From DAHUXN01 sp963729815 (GTDB lineage: Bacteria; Acidobacteriota; Terriglobia; Acidiferrales; UBA7541): a DNA stretch of 64,000 bases. Below, one piece after another: positions 7,991 to 16,744 of the stretch. The notes beneath the pieces were generated by a model, which did not search any database, was not told the DNA's origin, and saw only the letters and a program-made list of their open reading frames with translations. Within the stretch, counting starts at the first letter, position 1. Each line of letters begins with the position of its first letter. Both the position numbers and the translations under genes were made by a program. Location: positions 1,210,463 to 1,274,462 of the forward strand of contig CAVSPU010000004.1 of NCBI GenBank assembly GCA_963729815.1, written 5' to 3'.

Positions 7991-9195
7991 TGCGTCTTAC
8001 CTGCCGTTGACGCGCTCCGCGAAAGCGTTGCCCGCGCTGAAATCCAGCCGTAATGCAGCAGCTTGCCCTGCGCGTCGAAAATCACTCCAAAAGTAAAAGC
8101 CATCGGCCCGTGCTCAGGGCCTTCGAAAAACCGAGGGTCCGCATACTCCACCATATTTTCGCCGCCGGCGGCGAAATAGCGGACCACCGGGAAACGCGCA
8201 AACCACAAATAAGTGCGCACGGGTTCGAGCTTTGCAGCGTGCACGATAAATTCGTTTGGCGGAGAATCAGGTACAAAACGAAAATCGGGATTGGTCGACC
8301 TCAGCAACGAGAAATCGGATTCGTAGACGCCATTGCGAGTCAAGACCAAGCCATTCCAGTCGAAAAGTGATGGCGGCAGCGGAAGCGCCCCGAGTTTTTC
8401 AGCGTCAATATGATGGCCGATTGCAAATGCGCGCACGCGCGCCATCGCGGCATGATGCGCGAAGCCGCACGCGACGATATAAGCGAAGGCGATCCAAAAG
8501 CCGGCGCGGCACCATTTCGCCCGTCCGATGCGGCTGCCCCAACCGTCGAAGGCGGGAAGAAAACAAAGCGCGGCGAAAATTGCCGAAGCAATCGCGACAA
8601 TCCAAAGAGAAAACGGAAAGCTAGCCGCTCGCGCGAGGGCCCATGCGCCGAGCCCGAGGATCGTCAGAAAGCCCCACATGGTGGCGCCGCGGCTTCGGCT
8701 GTTTTTCGGCTCCTGATGGACCCACGCAATCAACTGCGGCACCAGGATCAGGGCCGTGAAGACAAAATCGATGATGAAAAGCCAGTCCCAGGCCACGCGG
8801 TCCTTCGAAAATGGCTTGAGCATGCGCGTGCCGAAAGACGTGAAGCCGTCGAGAATGATGTGGCTCGCGATTCCCACCGCGTAGATCAGAAAAAGCATGC
8901 TGAACGACGGGCAGCCAATCTCGCGATGCGTCCGCTTCGCGTACCAGGAGACCAATGCGCGCGTGAGCCAGGCGAGAGCCGCGGCGAAAATCGGCAGCCC
9001 GATGAAGGAATGCGTGAAGCCGCGATGGTATCGCGCAATCGCAAGCGGGTCGCGCGACGCGGCATCTACGAAAATATCGACGTCAGGGAAGACGGCGCCG
9101 AGCGTTGCGGCGAAAATTGAAATGCGCGCATTGCGCTTCGAGAAAAACGCCTTGCCAATCAGCGCGCCAGCAATGCCGTGAGTGACAGGATCCAT
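7987..9195 (-). CDS. YdjM-like membrane-bound metal-dependent hydrolase
   Basis: 402 aa inner-membrane protein with several helices. The N-terminus MDPVTHGIAGALIGKAF and the metal-binding stretches FPDVDIF, HRGFTHS and HIILDGF match the DUF457/YdjM family (putative metal-dependent hydrolase of unknown substrate). Start taken at ATG 9195 because MDPVTHG is the family's N-terminus; the frame is open to 9249 without signals. Its stop overlaps the start of the metallophosphoesterase gene by 4 nt. Confidence 0.85.
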   Translation of the reverse strand: MDPVTHGIAGALIGKAFFSKRNARISIFAATLGAVFPDVDIFVDAASRDPLAIARYHRGFTHSFIGLPIFAAALAWLTRALVSWYAKRTHREIGCPSFSMLFLIYAVGIASHIILDGFTSFGTRMLKPFSKDRVAWDWLFIIDFVFTALILVPQLIAWVHQEPKNSRSRGATMWGFLTILGLGAWALARAASFPFSLWIVAIASAIFAALCFLPAFDGWGSRIGRAKWCRAGFWIAFAYIVACGFAHHAAMARVRAFAIGHHIDAEKLGALPLPPSLFDWNGLVLTRNGVYESDFSLLRSTNPDFRFVPDSPPNEFIVHAAKLEPVRTYLWFARFPVVRYFAAGGENMVEYADPRFFEGPEHGPMAFTFGVIFDAQGKLLHYGWISARATLSRSASTAGKTQ

Positions 9196-9300
9196 GAGCG
9201 AGTCAACACACAGTGTACACGAAGTATTTTGCACGCCATCGAGTGCCAAGCGAAAAGTGAAAGCGAGGCCGCGCGGCGCATCCTGCCGGATTGCTGCGCT

Positions 9301-10362
9301 CTACACGATTTCGATCAGCGGCGACTGCTTCGGGAGAATTTCGCCGATGGGAACGCCTGCGACGGAGTGGCGTTCGAGCGCTCCACAGATTGCACGTGCG
9401 TGATCGCGCGCGGCCGCAATGAGAAAGCCGCCGGAAGTTTGCGGGTCAAATAAAAGCGCGCGGAAATCTTCGCCGACATTCGCGGCGAATCGCACGCAGC
9501 CTTCGACGAATTCGCGATTGTTTTTCAGTCCGCCAGCCAGGAAACCGCCGCGAGCGGCCTCGAGCGCGCCGGCCAAGACCGGCACATTCGCGTGATCGAT
9601 CCGCAGAGAAACGTTGCTGCCGGCGGCCATTTCGCGCGCGTGGCCGAGAAGGCCGAAGCCGGTTATGTCGGTAACAGCATGAATCGCGGATTCGCCGCCA
9701 GGCGATTGCTCAATTTCATGCAACGCGTCGGCGGCATCGCGATTGAGACGTACCATTGAACGATTCGCGGCTTCGACCGAACCGCTGGCGGCTTTGCCAG
9801 ACTTGAGCGCGGTGGCGATCACGCCAGTGCCGATCGGTTTCGTCAGAATCAAGACGTCGCCGGCCCGCGCGCCGACGTTGCGCCAAATTCTCTTCGGATT
9901 GATGACTCCGGTGACGGCGTAGCCGAATTTCAAATCGTCGTCGCGCACCGAATGGCCGCCGACGATTGTGCAACGTGCCTCCTCCATTTTCGAGAGGCCG
10001 CCGCGCAGGATTTGTTCCAGTATGGCTGCGTCTCCATCGGCGGGAAACGCGACGATGGAAAGCGCGGTGGCGGGGCGTCCGCCCATGGCGTAAACGTCGC
10101 TGAGCGAATTCGCCGCGGCAATTTGGCCGAACGTAAACGGATCGTCGGCAATCGGCGTGAGAAAATCGACTGTCTGGACGAGCGCCAGTTCATCGCTCAG
10201 TTGATACACCCCGGCGTCGTCGTTGGTTTCGAAGCCAACGAGAAGATTCGGATCATTCGGCCGTGGTAAGCGGCGCAGCACGGAGTCCAACAGACCTGGA
10301 CTCAGCTTGGCCGCTCAACCAGCGGCGTTGGCCGCCGACGTCAATCGCACCGGATCTGCCAA
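9301..10362 (-). CDS. selD: SelD, selenide, water dikinase (selenoprotein with in-frame UGA)
   Basis: Makes selenophosphate from selenide and ATP for Sec-tRNA synthesis. A plain six-frame reading starts only at TTG 10290, but the frame continues upstream through one TGA (10315-10317). With TGA read as Sec the N-terminus is VRLTSAANAAGUAAKLSPG, which aligns with the catalytic GxGC/UGxK segment of SelD. Downstream NDPNLLVGFETNDDAGVYQL, GGHSVRDDD and FDPQTSGG are all SelD blocks. Start preferred at TTG 10362, with AGGAGAG 8-9 nt upstream; ATG 10380 is the alternative. Full length 353 aa, as usual for the family. A SECIS hairpin follows the UGA. Confidence 0.92.
10283..10317 (-). promoter_or_regulatory. 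UGA Sec codon and bacterial SECIS element of selD
   Basis: UGA at 10317-10315. Eleven nt later a perfect 7-bp stem GAGTCCA (10303-10297) / TGGACTC (10289-10283) closes the 7-nt loop GGTCTGT. The AGGUCUG apical sequence is that of the E. coli fdhF SECIS recognised by SelB, and the distance from UGA to loop (about 18 nt) is in the normal range. Confidence 0.9.
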
Positions 10363-10402
10363 GGAAGCTTCTCTCCTCATACGGCATACGACGAATCGCA
10401 TG

Positions 10403-10408
10403 ATTATA
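10403..10408 (-). promoter_or_regulatory. Possible -10 box of selD (TATAAT)
   Basis: A perfect TATAAT on the minus strand about 40 nt before the selD start. No convincing -35 at 16-18 nt. Confidence 0.35.
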
Positions 10409-10485
10409 CGCTGCGCCGGTACGAATCGGGCACAAACGCAGCCGAAGAAAATTCCAACGCGCGCTGCAGGAAGTAAAATTGGCAG

Positions 10486-11013
10486 ATGCTCTCGATCCAC
10501 ACGAAAAAAATGAAAATCGCCGCGGCAATCGTGTTCCTGGCGATTGCTATATTCCTCCCCGAAGTGGTTTCGGCGGGATGGCACGTAGCCCACGGAAAGA
10601 CCGTTACTTTTCGTGGCTGGAAAGTTGATGTTCCGTTCGAGTGGTATGCTCGGAGCCATGGCGAAGACATGACAGTCGAACGAATGTCACGCCTTTCCTG
10701 GCGGCAGGATCCCATTGCCGTGTTCCAGCCAGTTCATTTCACGAAAACATATCCCTTTCAGTACGAACTCTATGGAAAGGAACAGGCGCTCGTGATGAGA
10801 GCGAAAGGATACTTACTGAGCGGCCAGCAAGACCTCGAAATTGCGGGCAAAGGCGGGCGCTGCTGGACGTTTAATGCCTGGAATAATCGCGACAATCTCT
10901 GGATTGCGTGCATCGTGCCCAAGGACTTGACGGCCGCGGATTACATTGGGACGAGGGCCTACGCTCCGAATTTTTTCTCGGTGTTAAGCCAGATCAAGAC
11001 GGCAACACCTTAG
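10486..11013 (+). CDS. Hypothetical exported or membrane-anchored protein (175 aa)
   Basis: Not recognised. A hydrophobic segment MKIAAAIVFLAIAIFLPEVV SA at residues 9-30 looks like a signal peptide or anchor. The rest is a mixed alpha/beta domain rich in Trp (GWKVDVPFEWY, CWTFNAWNNRDNLWIACIVP), with no catalytic motif seen. The start at ATG 10486 has GGAAG about 13 nt upstream; ATG 10510 would begin right at the hydrophobic segment. Divergent from selD. Confidence 0.65.
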   Translation: MLSIHTKKMKIAAAIVFLAIAIFLPEVVSAGWHVAHGKTVTFRGWKVDVPFEWYARSHGEDMTVERMSRLSWRQDPIAVFQPVHFTKTYPFQYELYGKEQALVMRAKGYLLSGQQDLEIAGKGGRCWTFNAWNNRDNLWIACIVPKDLTAADYIGTRAYAPNFFSVLSQIKTATP

Positions 11014-11029
11014 CCGCGCGACTAATTTC

Positions 11030-11449
11030 TCAACCCTGCGAAGTAGAACGAATCGGAATCGCAATCGGATGTGGCTCTTCCGCTGCCGCTGCGGCAGAAA
11101 GCATGTGGCACTGGCCATCCAGGACGCCGCCGGGCTGAATAACCAAACAGGGAGAATGAATTTCACCGGTCACGACGCCCTTGGCCTGGATCTCCACGCG
11201 TTGTTTCGCGAAAATGTTGCCATCGAAACGGCCCGCGATGGTCACATCGTTTGCATCGATCTGGCCCTCGACCTTCGCGTTTTCGCCGAGAAGAAGCCCA
11301 TGTTCCGAAATGATGCTGCCCTTCACGTGGCCGTCCACGCGGAACATGCCGCCAATCGTTATCTTGCCTTCGATGCTCACGCCGCGGTCAATAAAGCCGG
11401 CCCATTCAGAGGAGCCGCTGGACCGCCCGCCTAGCCACTTCGAAGCCAT
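11030..11449 (-). CDS. Bactofilin (polymer-forming cytoskeletal protein)
   Basis: 139 aa. Bactofilins self-assemble into nucleotide-independent filaments near the membrane. The central beta-helix repeat region is clear (GVSIEGKITIGGMFRVDGHV, then GSI..GLLLGENAKVEGQIDANDVTIAGRFDGNI), with short disordered ends. It lies directly downstream of parB on the same strand, 35 nt apart, so it is probably transcribed with parAB. Bactofilins are known to organise ParABS in Myxococcus, which makes the neighbourhood meaningful (inference). Confidence 0.9.
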   Translation of the reverse strand: MASKWLGGRSSGSSEWAGFIDRGVSIEGKITIGGMFRVDGHVKGSIISEHGLLLGENAKVEGQIDANDVTIAGRFDGNIFAKQRVEIQAKGVVTGEIHSPCLVIQPGGVLDGQCHMLSAAAAAEEPHPIAIPIRSTSQG

Positions 11450-11484
11450 CGGATGCCTCCTGCTGCAAGGAGAAGCAACCGCAA

Positions 11485-12435
11485 TTATCGCTCAACAATA
11501 AGCCGGTAAAGCCGATCCAAATCGGCGTCGTTGTAGTATTCGATAACAAGTTCGCCCGGCCGCTGCGCTGTGCGCGCACGAATGCTGACGCGCGTCCCAA
11601 GAATGCGTTGAAGCTCGTCGATGGCTTCCCGAGTGTTCGCGTCGACGGTCGCAGTGGGATGCGCGGTCTTGCCCCTTCGCGGCCGCGTGGCAAGGCGCTC
11701 GATCGCCCGAACGGTCAGATTGCCGCGCGCAGCGCGTTTCGCGGTTTCCAGGCGAAGCGCTTGATCTTCAATCGCGAGCAGAGCACGGGCGTGCCCTCCG
11801 GTCAGCCGGCCATCTTCCACCAACTCGCGGACGGGCGCGTCTAGGCGCAGAAGCCGCAGCGCGTTTGCAACCGTGGCGCGGTCTTTTCCAGTTCGAACAG
11901 CGGCTTCCTCCTGCGTCAGGCGGAATTCCTGAATCAGCCGATCGTAAGCAGTTGCTTGCTCGATGGGATTGAGATCCTCGCGCTGAAGATTTTCGACCAG
12001 CGTAATCTCCATGGCTTTGTCGTCCGCAACATCCCGAACCACGGCAGGAACACGATGCATTCCGGCAAGCTGGGCCGCGCGCCAACGCCGTTCTCCGGCC
12101 AGAAGCTGAAAGCGCGCGCCATTTCTGCGGACAACGAGAGGCTGGATGATGCCGGTGCGCGATATGGAATGGGCGAGCTCGTCGAGCGCCGACTGCGCGA
12201 AGCGCGTGCGGGGCTGGAACGGGCTCGGCTCGATCAGGTCGATATCGATTTGGAGGATAAAATCGGCGCCGGCATTATCCGGCACGCGCGCCGGGGCCAC
12301 TGCTGCGGCCGTTTCGCCTCCCGTCGCATGTGTGGTGGTCGTCGCGCCGACCTTCGCAGGCGGTGGAACGGCGGCTACCGCTTCAGGCTCCCGAATGAGC
12401 GCGCTGAGCCCTCTCCCCAGAGCGTTTCTGGTCAT
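11485..12435 (-). CDS. parB: ParB chromosome-partitioning protein
   Basis: 316 aa. CTPase DNA clamp that loads at parS and spreads. Seen: the N-terminal NALGRGLSALI (ParA-interacting), then LIEPSPFQPRTRF, the CTP-binding LLAGERRWRAAQLAG, ENLQREDLNPIEQA, the HTH region TQEEAAVRTGKDRATVANAL, and a C-terminal dimerisation tail. The start at ATG 12435 lies within the 3' end of parA (53-nt overlap in another frame), so the two are translationally coupled. Two parS sites lie just upstream of parA. Confidence 0.95.
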   Translation of the reverse strand: MTRNALGRGLSALIREPEAVAAVPPPAKVGATTTTHATGGETAAAVAPARVPDNAGADFILQIDIDLIEPSPFQPRTRFAQSALDELAHSISRTGIIQPLVVRRNGARFQLLAGERRWRAAQLAGMHRVPAVVRDVADDKAMEITLVENLQREDLNPIEQATAYDRLIQEFRLTQEEAAVRTGKDRATVANALRLLRLDAPVRELVEDGRLTGGHARALLAIEDQALRLETAKRAARGNLTVRAIERLATRPRRGKTAHPTATVDANTREAIDELQRILGTRVSIRARTAQRPGELVIEYYNDADLDRLYRLIVER

Positions 12436-13189
12436 TGGAGATAACCTCCTTCGCTAGTTGTATATAGCTCTCTGCACCTTTACTATGAATGTCGTAGAAT
12501 ATTATCGGCTTTCCGTAACTTGGCGCTTCTGCCAGACGGACATTTCGAGGAATGATCGTCTCGAAGATCTGCGCCCCGAAAAAGCTCCTCAAATCAGCGG
12601 CAACCTGCTTCGAAAGCGTGGTGCGATCGTCGTACATCGTCAGCAGGATACCCTCGATTGCCAGCGCCGGATTGATAGTCCGACGAAGCCGCATCAGGGT
12701 ATCTAATAACTCGGCAACACCTTCCATCGCGTAATATTCGCATTGTATCGGAACCAGAACAGAATCGCTCGCGGCGAGCGCATTAATGGTCAGAAGGTCG
12801 AGCGCCGGCGGGCAATCGATGATGATGAAATCGTAGCGGTCTCTGATTGATTCAGCAAACGCCTTGAGCTTGAATTCTCTACCTTCGGAATTGACCAGCT
12901 CGACGGCGGCGCCAACAAGGTTCTTGTCAGACGGAATTATATCGAGCCCTGATACTTCGGTCGGAATTATGACGCGTTCCGGAGATTCACCAAGAGTGAT
13001 GGCATGGTAGATTGTCCTGCGGGATGGGTCCTTGGGAAATCCAAGGCCGCCAGTGGCGTTGGCCTGGGGATCAGAATCGATGACAAGCGTGCGTTTCTCT
13101 TGTGCAGCCAGCGAAGCGCCCAGATTGACGGCAGTGGTCGTCTTGCCGACCCCACCCTTTTGATTTGCTATGGCGATGATGCGTCCCAA
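12383..13189 (-). CDS. parA: ParA/Soj chromosome-partitioning ATPase
   Basis: 268 aa. Deviant Walker A KGGVGKTT near residues 11-18, switch region SDPQANATGGLG, Walker B FIIIDCPPALDLLTINALAA, and PRNVRLAEAPSYGKP near the C-terminus: all typical of chromosomal ParA/Soj. The last ~15 residues (SNDQKRSGERAQRAHSGA) are non-conserved and overlap parB. Downstream of rsmG and two parS sites, as in many origin-proximal rsmG-parA-parB clusters. Confidence 0.95.
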   Translation of the reverse strand: MGRIIAIANQKGGVGKTTTAVNLGASLAAQEKRTLVIDSDPQANATGGLGFPKDPSRRTIYHAITLGESPERVIIPTEVSGLDIIPSDKNLVGAAVELVNSEGREFKLKAFAESIRDRYDFIIIDCPPALDLLTINALAASDSVLVPIQCEYYAMEGVAELLDTLMRLRRTINPALAIEGILLTMYDDRTTLSKQVAADLRSFFGAQIFETIIPRNVRLAEAPSYGKPIIFYDIHSKGAESYIQLAKEVISNDQKRSGERAQRAHSGA

Positions 13190-13246
13190 TCGCTTACCTC
13201 GCTGATTGATGGTGAATTTAACAGAACCGACAATTGGGATGCAATG

Positions 13247-13262
13247 TGTTTCACGTGGAACA
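13247..13262. promoter_or_regulatory. parS site 1
   Basis: TGTTTCACGTGGAACA, one base from the near-universal parS consensus TGTTTCACGTGAAACA. Located between rsmG and parA. Confidence 0.92.
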
Positions 13263-13290
13263 GTGCATTTCTCCGTAAATTCGACTGAAT

Positions 13291-13306
13291 TGTTCCACGT
13301 GGAACA
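13291..13306. promoter_or_regulatory. parS site 2
   Basis: TGTTCCACGTGGAACA, a perfect 16-bp palindrome of the parS type (TGTTnCACGTGnAACA), 28 bp from site 1 and directly after the rsmG stop. Confidence 0.92.
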
Positions 13307-13308
13307 AT

Positions 13309-13935
13309 TCAGGAGCGCCCTTTTCGCCTCCCGGAGAGGATCATGCGGTTCGATGTTCCAGGTATAAGGACTGGATCACTCCATTCCCAGTCGGGAATTG
13401 TAGATATTCTGGCATAATCATCCACGCCGAGCCAAAGCATGACTCTACCATCTGATTCTAGCTCAGCCCGTGCCCAATTCAGGAGTTTCGGCAGGCGTCC
13501 TAGAGCCCGAGTGGTTATATAGGAAAGCTCACCCGGTCCGATGGTAGATGCTTCAAATCCCGCCGACAGAATGTCCACGTCGCGGAGCTCGAGGGCTCGA
13601 ACGACTTCGTGCAGGAAGGCGCACTTTTTCTTATTTGGCTCAATGAGTGTGACGCTGAGTTCTGAACGGAGAATTTTGATCGGGAGTCCCGGAAAACCAG
13701 CGCCAGAACCGACGTCGGCTAGCCGACCATGGCCGATTCCACAAATCGTCAAGGCGAATATGCTTTCACCAAAGTGAAAGCGCAGAATGTCGTCTTCCTG
13801 CCGTATCGCCGTCAGAGCGATCTTCTTGCCCCAAAGCGACAGTAATTCCATATATGTCTGTATCTTGAACGCATCTTGACCTGAGATTGAAACGCCATAA
13901 GGGGTCAGGATCGAACAAATCTCGGATTCCTTCAT
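13309..13935 (-). CDS. rsmG: RsmG, 16S rRNA (guanine-N7)-methyltransferase
   Basis: 208 aa. Methylates G527 of 16S rRNA using S-adenosylmethionine. Motifs: LWGKKIALTAIR near the N-terminus, the SAM-binding LADVGSGAGFPGLPIKI, LIEPNKKKCAFLHEV and TTRALGRLPKLL. Start at ATG 13935 overlaps the stop of the CPBP protease gene by 4 nt. parS sites lie immediately downstream. Confidence 0.95.
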   Translation of the reverse strand: MKESEICSILTPYGVSISGQDAFKIQTYMELLSLWGKKIALTAIRQEDDILRFHFGESIFALTICGIGHGRLADVGSGAGFPGLPIKILRSELSVTLIEPNKKKCAFLHEVVRALELRDVDILSAGFEASTIGPGELSYITTRALGRLPKLLNWARAELESDGRVMLWLGVDDYARISTIPDWEWSDPVLIPGTSNRMILSGRRKGRS

Positions 13936-14693
13936 GGGCGCTCGGGACCAGGCACAATGACCTCGGAAACTACTGATTCATCGGATGATTCCACGGTCAA
14001 CGATTTCGCCACGGCGATCCCGGCCGACAAATCGACAGCAAAGTGAACAATTATAGAAGGATAGATGCTTGCAGACCATACGCGTGCAACGGAGAAGATA
14101 ATTCCAACTATAAATGTAGTTAATAACCCCTTGCGACCTTGATAGAGGTGTGCTACTCCAAAAAAAGCAGCCGAAATGACTGCGCCGGCGACGACAGACC
14201 CATTTGCCGAGCTCTCAAAGACCGCTTCAACAAACCCGCGGTAAATAATCTCTTCGCAGATGGCGACTGTAATCACAAGGAGCACGGCGCATGATATTTC
14301 CCTGCGATCTCGCGGGAGCAGCCTTTCGGCAAGCCTCATGATAAGGCCGCGTTTTTCGCGTGGGAGGGCAGCCAGGCGGCGAATACCGTAAATCTGGTTA
14401 AGGACCAAAAGAAGCGAAAGCACCACAGCGATGAGTGCCGCGCGCAGGGGATGCGGCAACGCAAAGCCAAGGACCGGCAATGGCATGTGGTGGGCCGTGC
14501 AGCGCCAGAGAATCACTGCGACCGCGATGCACTGAAACGCAATCGTCGAAACATAGAGGAAAATGCGCTCGGAAGAGGCCAGAGCCGGGCGGTCAAGCAA
14601 CTCCCTGATGCGCGCAGTGCTGCGCCACGGGACGACCACGGCCAGGACAGCGAGAATGAAAATATAGTCCCAGTGCATAAGGGTGGTGGGCAT
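13932..14693 (-). CDS. CPBP-family intramembrane metalloprotease
   Basis: 253 aa with about six to seven membrane helices. The CPBP (CaaX protease/bacteriocin-processing, ABI) motifs are present in order: EEIIYRGF (catalytic EExxxR), FGVAHLYQG (FxxxH) and a later HFAVD. Substrate unknown. Start chosen at ATG 14693 (MPTTLMHWDYIFIL), where the first helix begins; the frame is open upstream to 14822 but overlaps the divergent purD start. Coupled to rsmG by an ATGA overlap. Confidence 0.85.
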   Translation of the reverse strand: MPTTLMHWDYIFILAVLAVVVPWRSTARIRELLDRPALASSERIFLYVSTIAFQCIAVAVILWRCTAHHMPLPVLGFALPHPLRAALIAVVLSLLLVLNQIYGIRRLAALPREKRGLIMRLAERLLPRDRREISCAVLLVITVAICEEIIYRGFVEAVFESSANGSVVAGAVISAAFFGVAHLYQGRKGLLTTFIVGIIFSVARVWSASIYPSIIVHFAVDLSAGIAVAKSLTVESSDESVVSEVIVPGPERP

Positions 14694-14783
14694 TATGCCG
14701 TTTTTCCGCACGGCGAGCGACCGGAAACGCAGGGTTGACACGCCGGCGAGGTGCGCTTTATCGTGGCTTGCGAGTTTCCGAAG

Positions 14784-16079
14784 ATGAAAATTCTTGTGAT
14801 CGGCAGCGGCGGGCGCGAACACGCACTTGCCTGGAAGTTACGGCAGAGCGCTCAGGTGGAGCGCATCTGGTGCGCTCCGGGGAATGACGGCATGGCGGAA
14901 CAAGCGGATTGCGTCGCGGCGAACGTGTCCGACGTCAGCGCCCTCGCGGACATTGCCCAAAGCGTGCAGGCGGACCTGACGATTGTCGGGCCGGAACAAC
15001 CGCTCGTACTGGGGATTGCCGACGAATTTGCGAGGCGCGGCCTCGCCCTTCTGGGTCCATCGCGCGAAGCGGCGCAGCTCGAGGGCAGCAAAATTTTCGC
15101 AAAGGAGTTCATGCGGCGCCACGCGATTCCCACAGCGTCGACCTACGGCACCTTTGATTCCGTGGCGAAAGCGCAAGCGGCGCTTCGAGAGGTCGATTGG
15201 CCAGTCGTTGTGAAGGCGGACGGCCTATGCGCCGGCAAGGGCGTCCTGGTTACTTCATCCGTGAACGAAGCAGCGTCGTTCATCGAGCGCCTGATCGAAA
15301 ACGATGCTTTCGGAGCTGCCGGGAAGCACGTAATTATCGAGGAATGCCTGCAAGGCCCGGAACTTTCTTATATTGTTTTGACCGACGGCGAAAGATTCGC
15401 GCCCCTGGCGCCCTCAAGAGACTATAAGCGGGTCTTCGACGGGAACGCCGGGCCCAATACCGGTGGAATGGGCGCGATATCGAGCGACGAGCTGCTGTCC
15501 GCGGAATTGGAGCGCGTCGTTCAGGAGAGCATTGTCCGGCCGGCCATTGAAGGAATGAAGAAAGACGGAACTCCGTACAGCGGATTCCTCTATTTTGGCT
15601 TGATGATGACGGCGGCTGGCCCTAGAGTGCTTGAGTTCAATTGCCGGCTGGGTGATCCGGAGACGGAAGCGCTGGTAATGCGCATGAATTTTGATTTGGC
15701 GGAAGCGTTATTTGCAACCGCGACGGGACGTCTGAGCGATGCGAAGATGAACTGGAGGCCGAAGGCGAGCTGCTGCGTTGTCTTAGCCGCGGAAGGCTAT
15801 CCGCAAAAGCCGAAAATGGGAGCTGGAATCAGCGGCCTCACAAGCCAGGAAAAACCATCCTCAACGGCCGTTTTCCACGCAGGAACGAAACGCGTTGGCG
15901 ACGGCTACTGCGTCAATGGTGGAAGGGTGCTCACCATCGCTGCAGCCGGAGAAAATTTGGCCCAAGCGCGCCTGCGCGCCTATAGCGAAGCGAGAAAAAT
16001 ATCGTTTGAGGGAATGCATTTCCGCGGGGACATTGGAAGCGAAATCAACCGGGCGGCGGGCGAAGTGGCCCGCGGCTGA
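14784..16079 (+). CDS. purD: PurD, phosphoribosylamine-glycine ligase
   Basis: 431 aa. Second step of purine synthesis: ATP-dependent joining of glycine to phosphoribosylamine. The N-terminus MKILVIGSGGREHALAWKL is the family start, so ATG 14784 was chosen over 14751. ATP-grasp features: VVKADGLCAGKGVL, FLYFGLMMT, FNCRLGDPETE, and HAGTKRVGD near the C-terminal domain. It is followed after ~100 nt by purE on the same strand. Confidence 0.96.
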   Translation: MKILVIGSGGREHALAWKLRQSAQVERIWCAPGNDGMAEQADCVAANVSDVSALADIAQSVQADLTIVGPEQPLVLGIADEFARRGLALLGPSREAAQLEGSKIFAKEFMRRHAIPTASTYGTFDSVAKAQAALREVDWPVVVKADGLCAGKGVLVTSSVNEAASFIERLIENDAFGAAGKHVIIEECLQGPELSYIVLTDGERFAPLAPSRDYKRVFDGNAGPNTGGMGAISSDELLSAELERVVQESIVRPAIEGMKKDGTPYSGFLYFGLMMTAAGPRVLEFNCRLGDPETEALVMRMNFDLAEALFATATGRLSDAKMNWRPKASCCVVLAAEGYPQKPKMGAGISGLTSQEKPSSTAVFHAGTKRVGDGYCVNGGRVLTIAAAGENLAQARLRAYSEARKISFEGMHFRGDIGSEINRAAGEVARG

Positions 16080-16181
16080 GGAAGAATCGGAGCACGAATT
16101 CGAGCAAGGAGTTGAGCAGGAATCGGTCGGCAGAGCAATTGGCACGGCACGAAACACAAATCGAATTCCCGGGGAGGAGAA

Positions 16182-16709
16182 GTGGTGGCAAAAGAGAAAG
16201 CGAAAATATTAGTGGGCGTGATCATGGGCTCGGATTCGGATTATCCGGTAATGGCCGAAGCGGGACGAATGCTGGAGAAATTTGGAATCGGATTCGAGGT
16301 GGACGTCGTCTCGGCGCATCGCTCGCCAGCACGCGCGGCGGAATTTGCGGAGACCGCGGCGAAGCGCGGGCTGAAAGCGATCATCGTCGGCGCGGGCGGA
16401 GCGGCGCACCTGGCGGGCGTGGTTGCGGCGTTGACAACTCTTCCGGTGATTGGCGTGCCCATGGCAGCAACTTCACTCAACGGTATGGATTCGCTCCTCG
16501 CGACCGTGCAAATGCCCGGAGGCGTACCCGTGGCGACCATGGCGATAGGAAAACCCGGCGCCATGAACGCGGGGATTTATGCCGCGCAGATTTTGGGAAC
16601 ATCGGACGCGGATATCTCGCGGCGGCTGGCAGACTACAAAAAAGAACTCGACGCCGGCGTGGCGGAGAAGAATGCGCGATTGAAGCGCGAGCTTGCCGAG
16701 AAGAAGTGA
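16182..16709 (+). CDS. purE: PurE, N5-carboxyaminoimidazole ribonucleotide mutase
   Basis: 175 aa (class I PurE). Moves the carboxylate of N5-CAIR to C4. Motifs: GVIMGSDSDYPVM, VVSAHRSPARAAEFA, IIVGAGGAAHLAGVVAALTT, PVATMAIGKPGAMNAGIYA. GTG start 16182 has GGGGAGGAG 5-8 nt upstream. The short Lys/Arg-rich C-terminal tail is unremarkable. Expected partner purK is not in the window. Confidence 0.95.
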   Translation: MVAKEKAKILVGVIMGSDSDYPVMAEAGRMLEKFGIGFEVDVVSAHRSPARAAEFAETAAKRGLKAIIVGAGGAAHLAGVVAALTTLPVIGVPMAATSLNGMDSLLATVQMPGGVPVATMAIGKPGAMNAGIYAAQILGTSDADISRRLADYKKELDAGVAEKNARLKRELAEKK

Positions 16710-16744
16710 TCTTGTTCAAGCGATTCAGCGACAGCGAATCGCTT

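Noticed and set aside
16719..16743. 8-bp inverted repeat AGCGATTC/GAATCGCT between purE and the convergent gene
   Set aside because: No U-tract on either strand, so not called a terminator.
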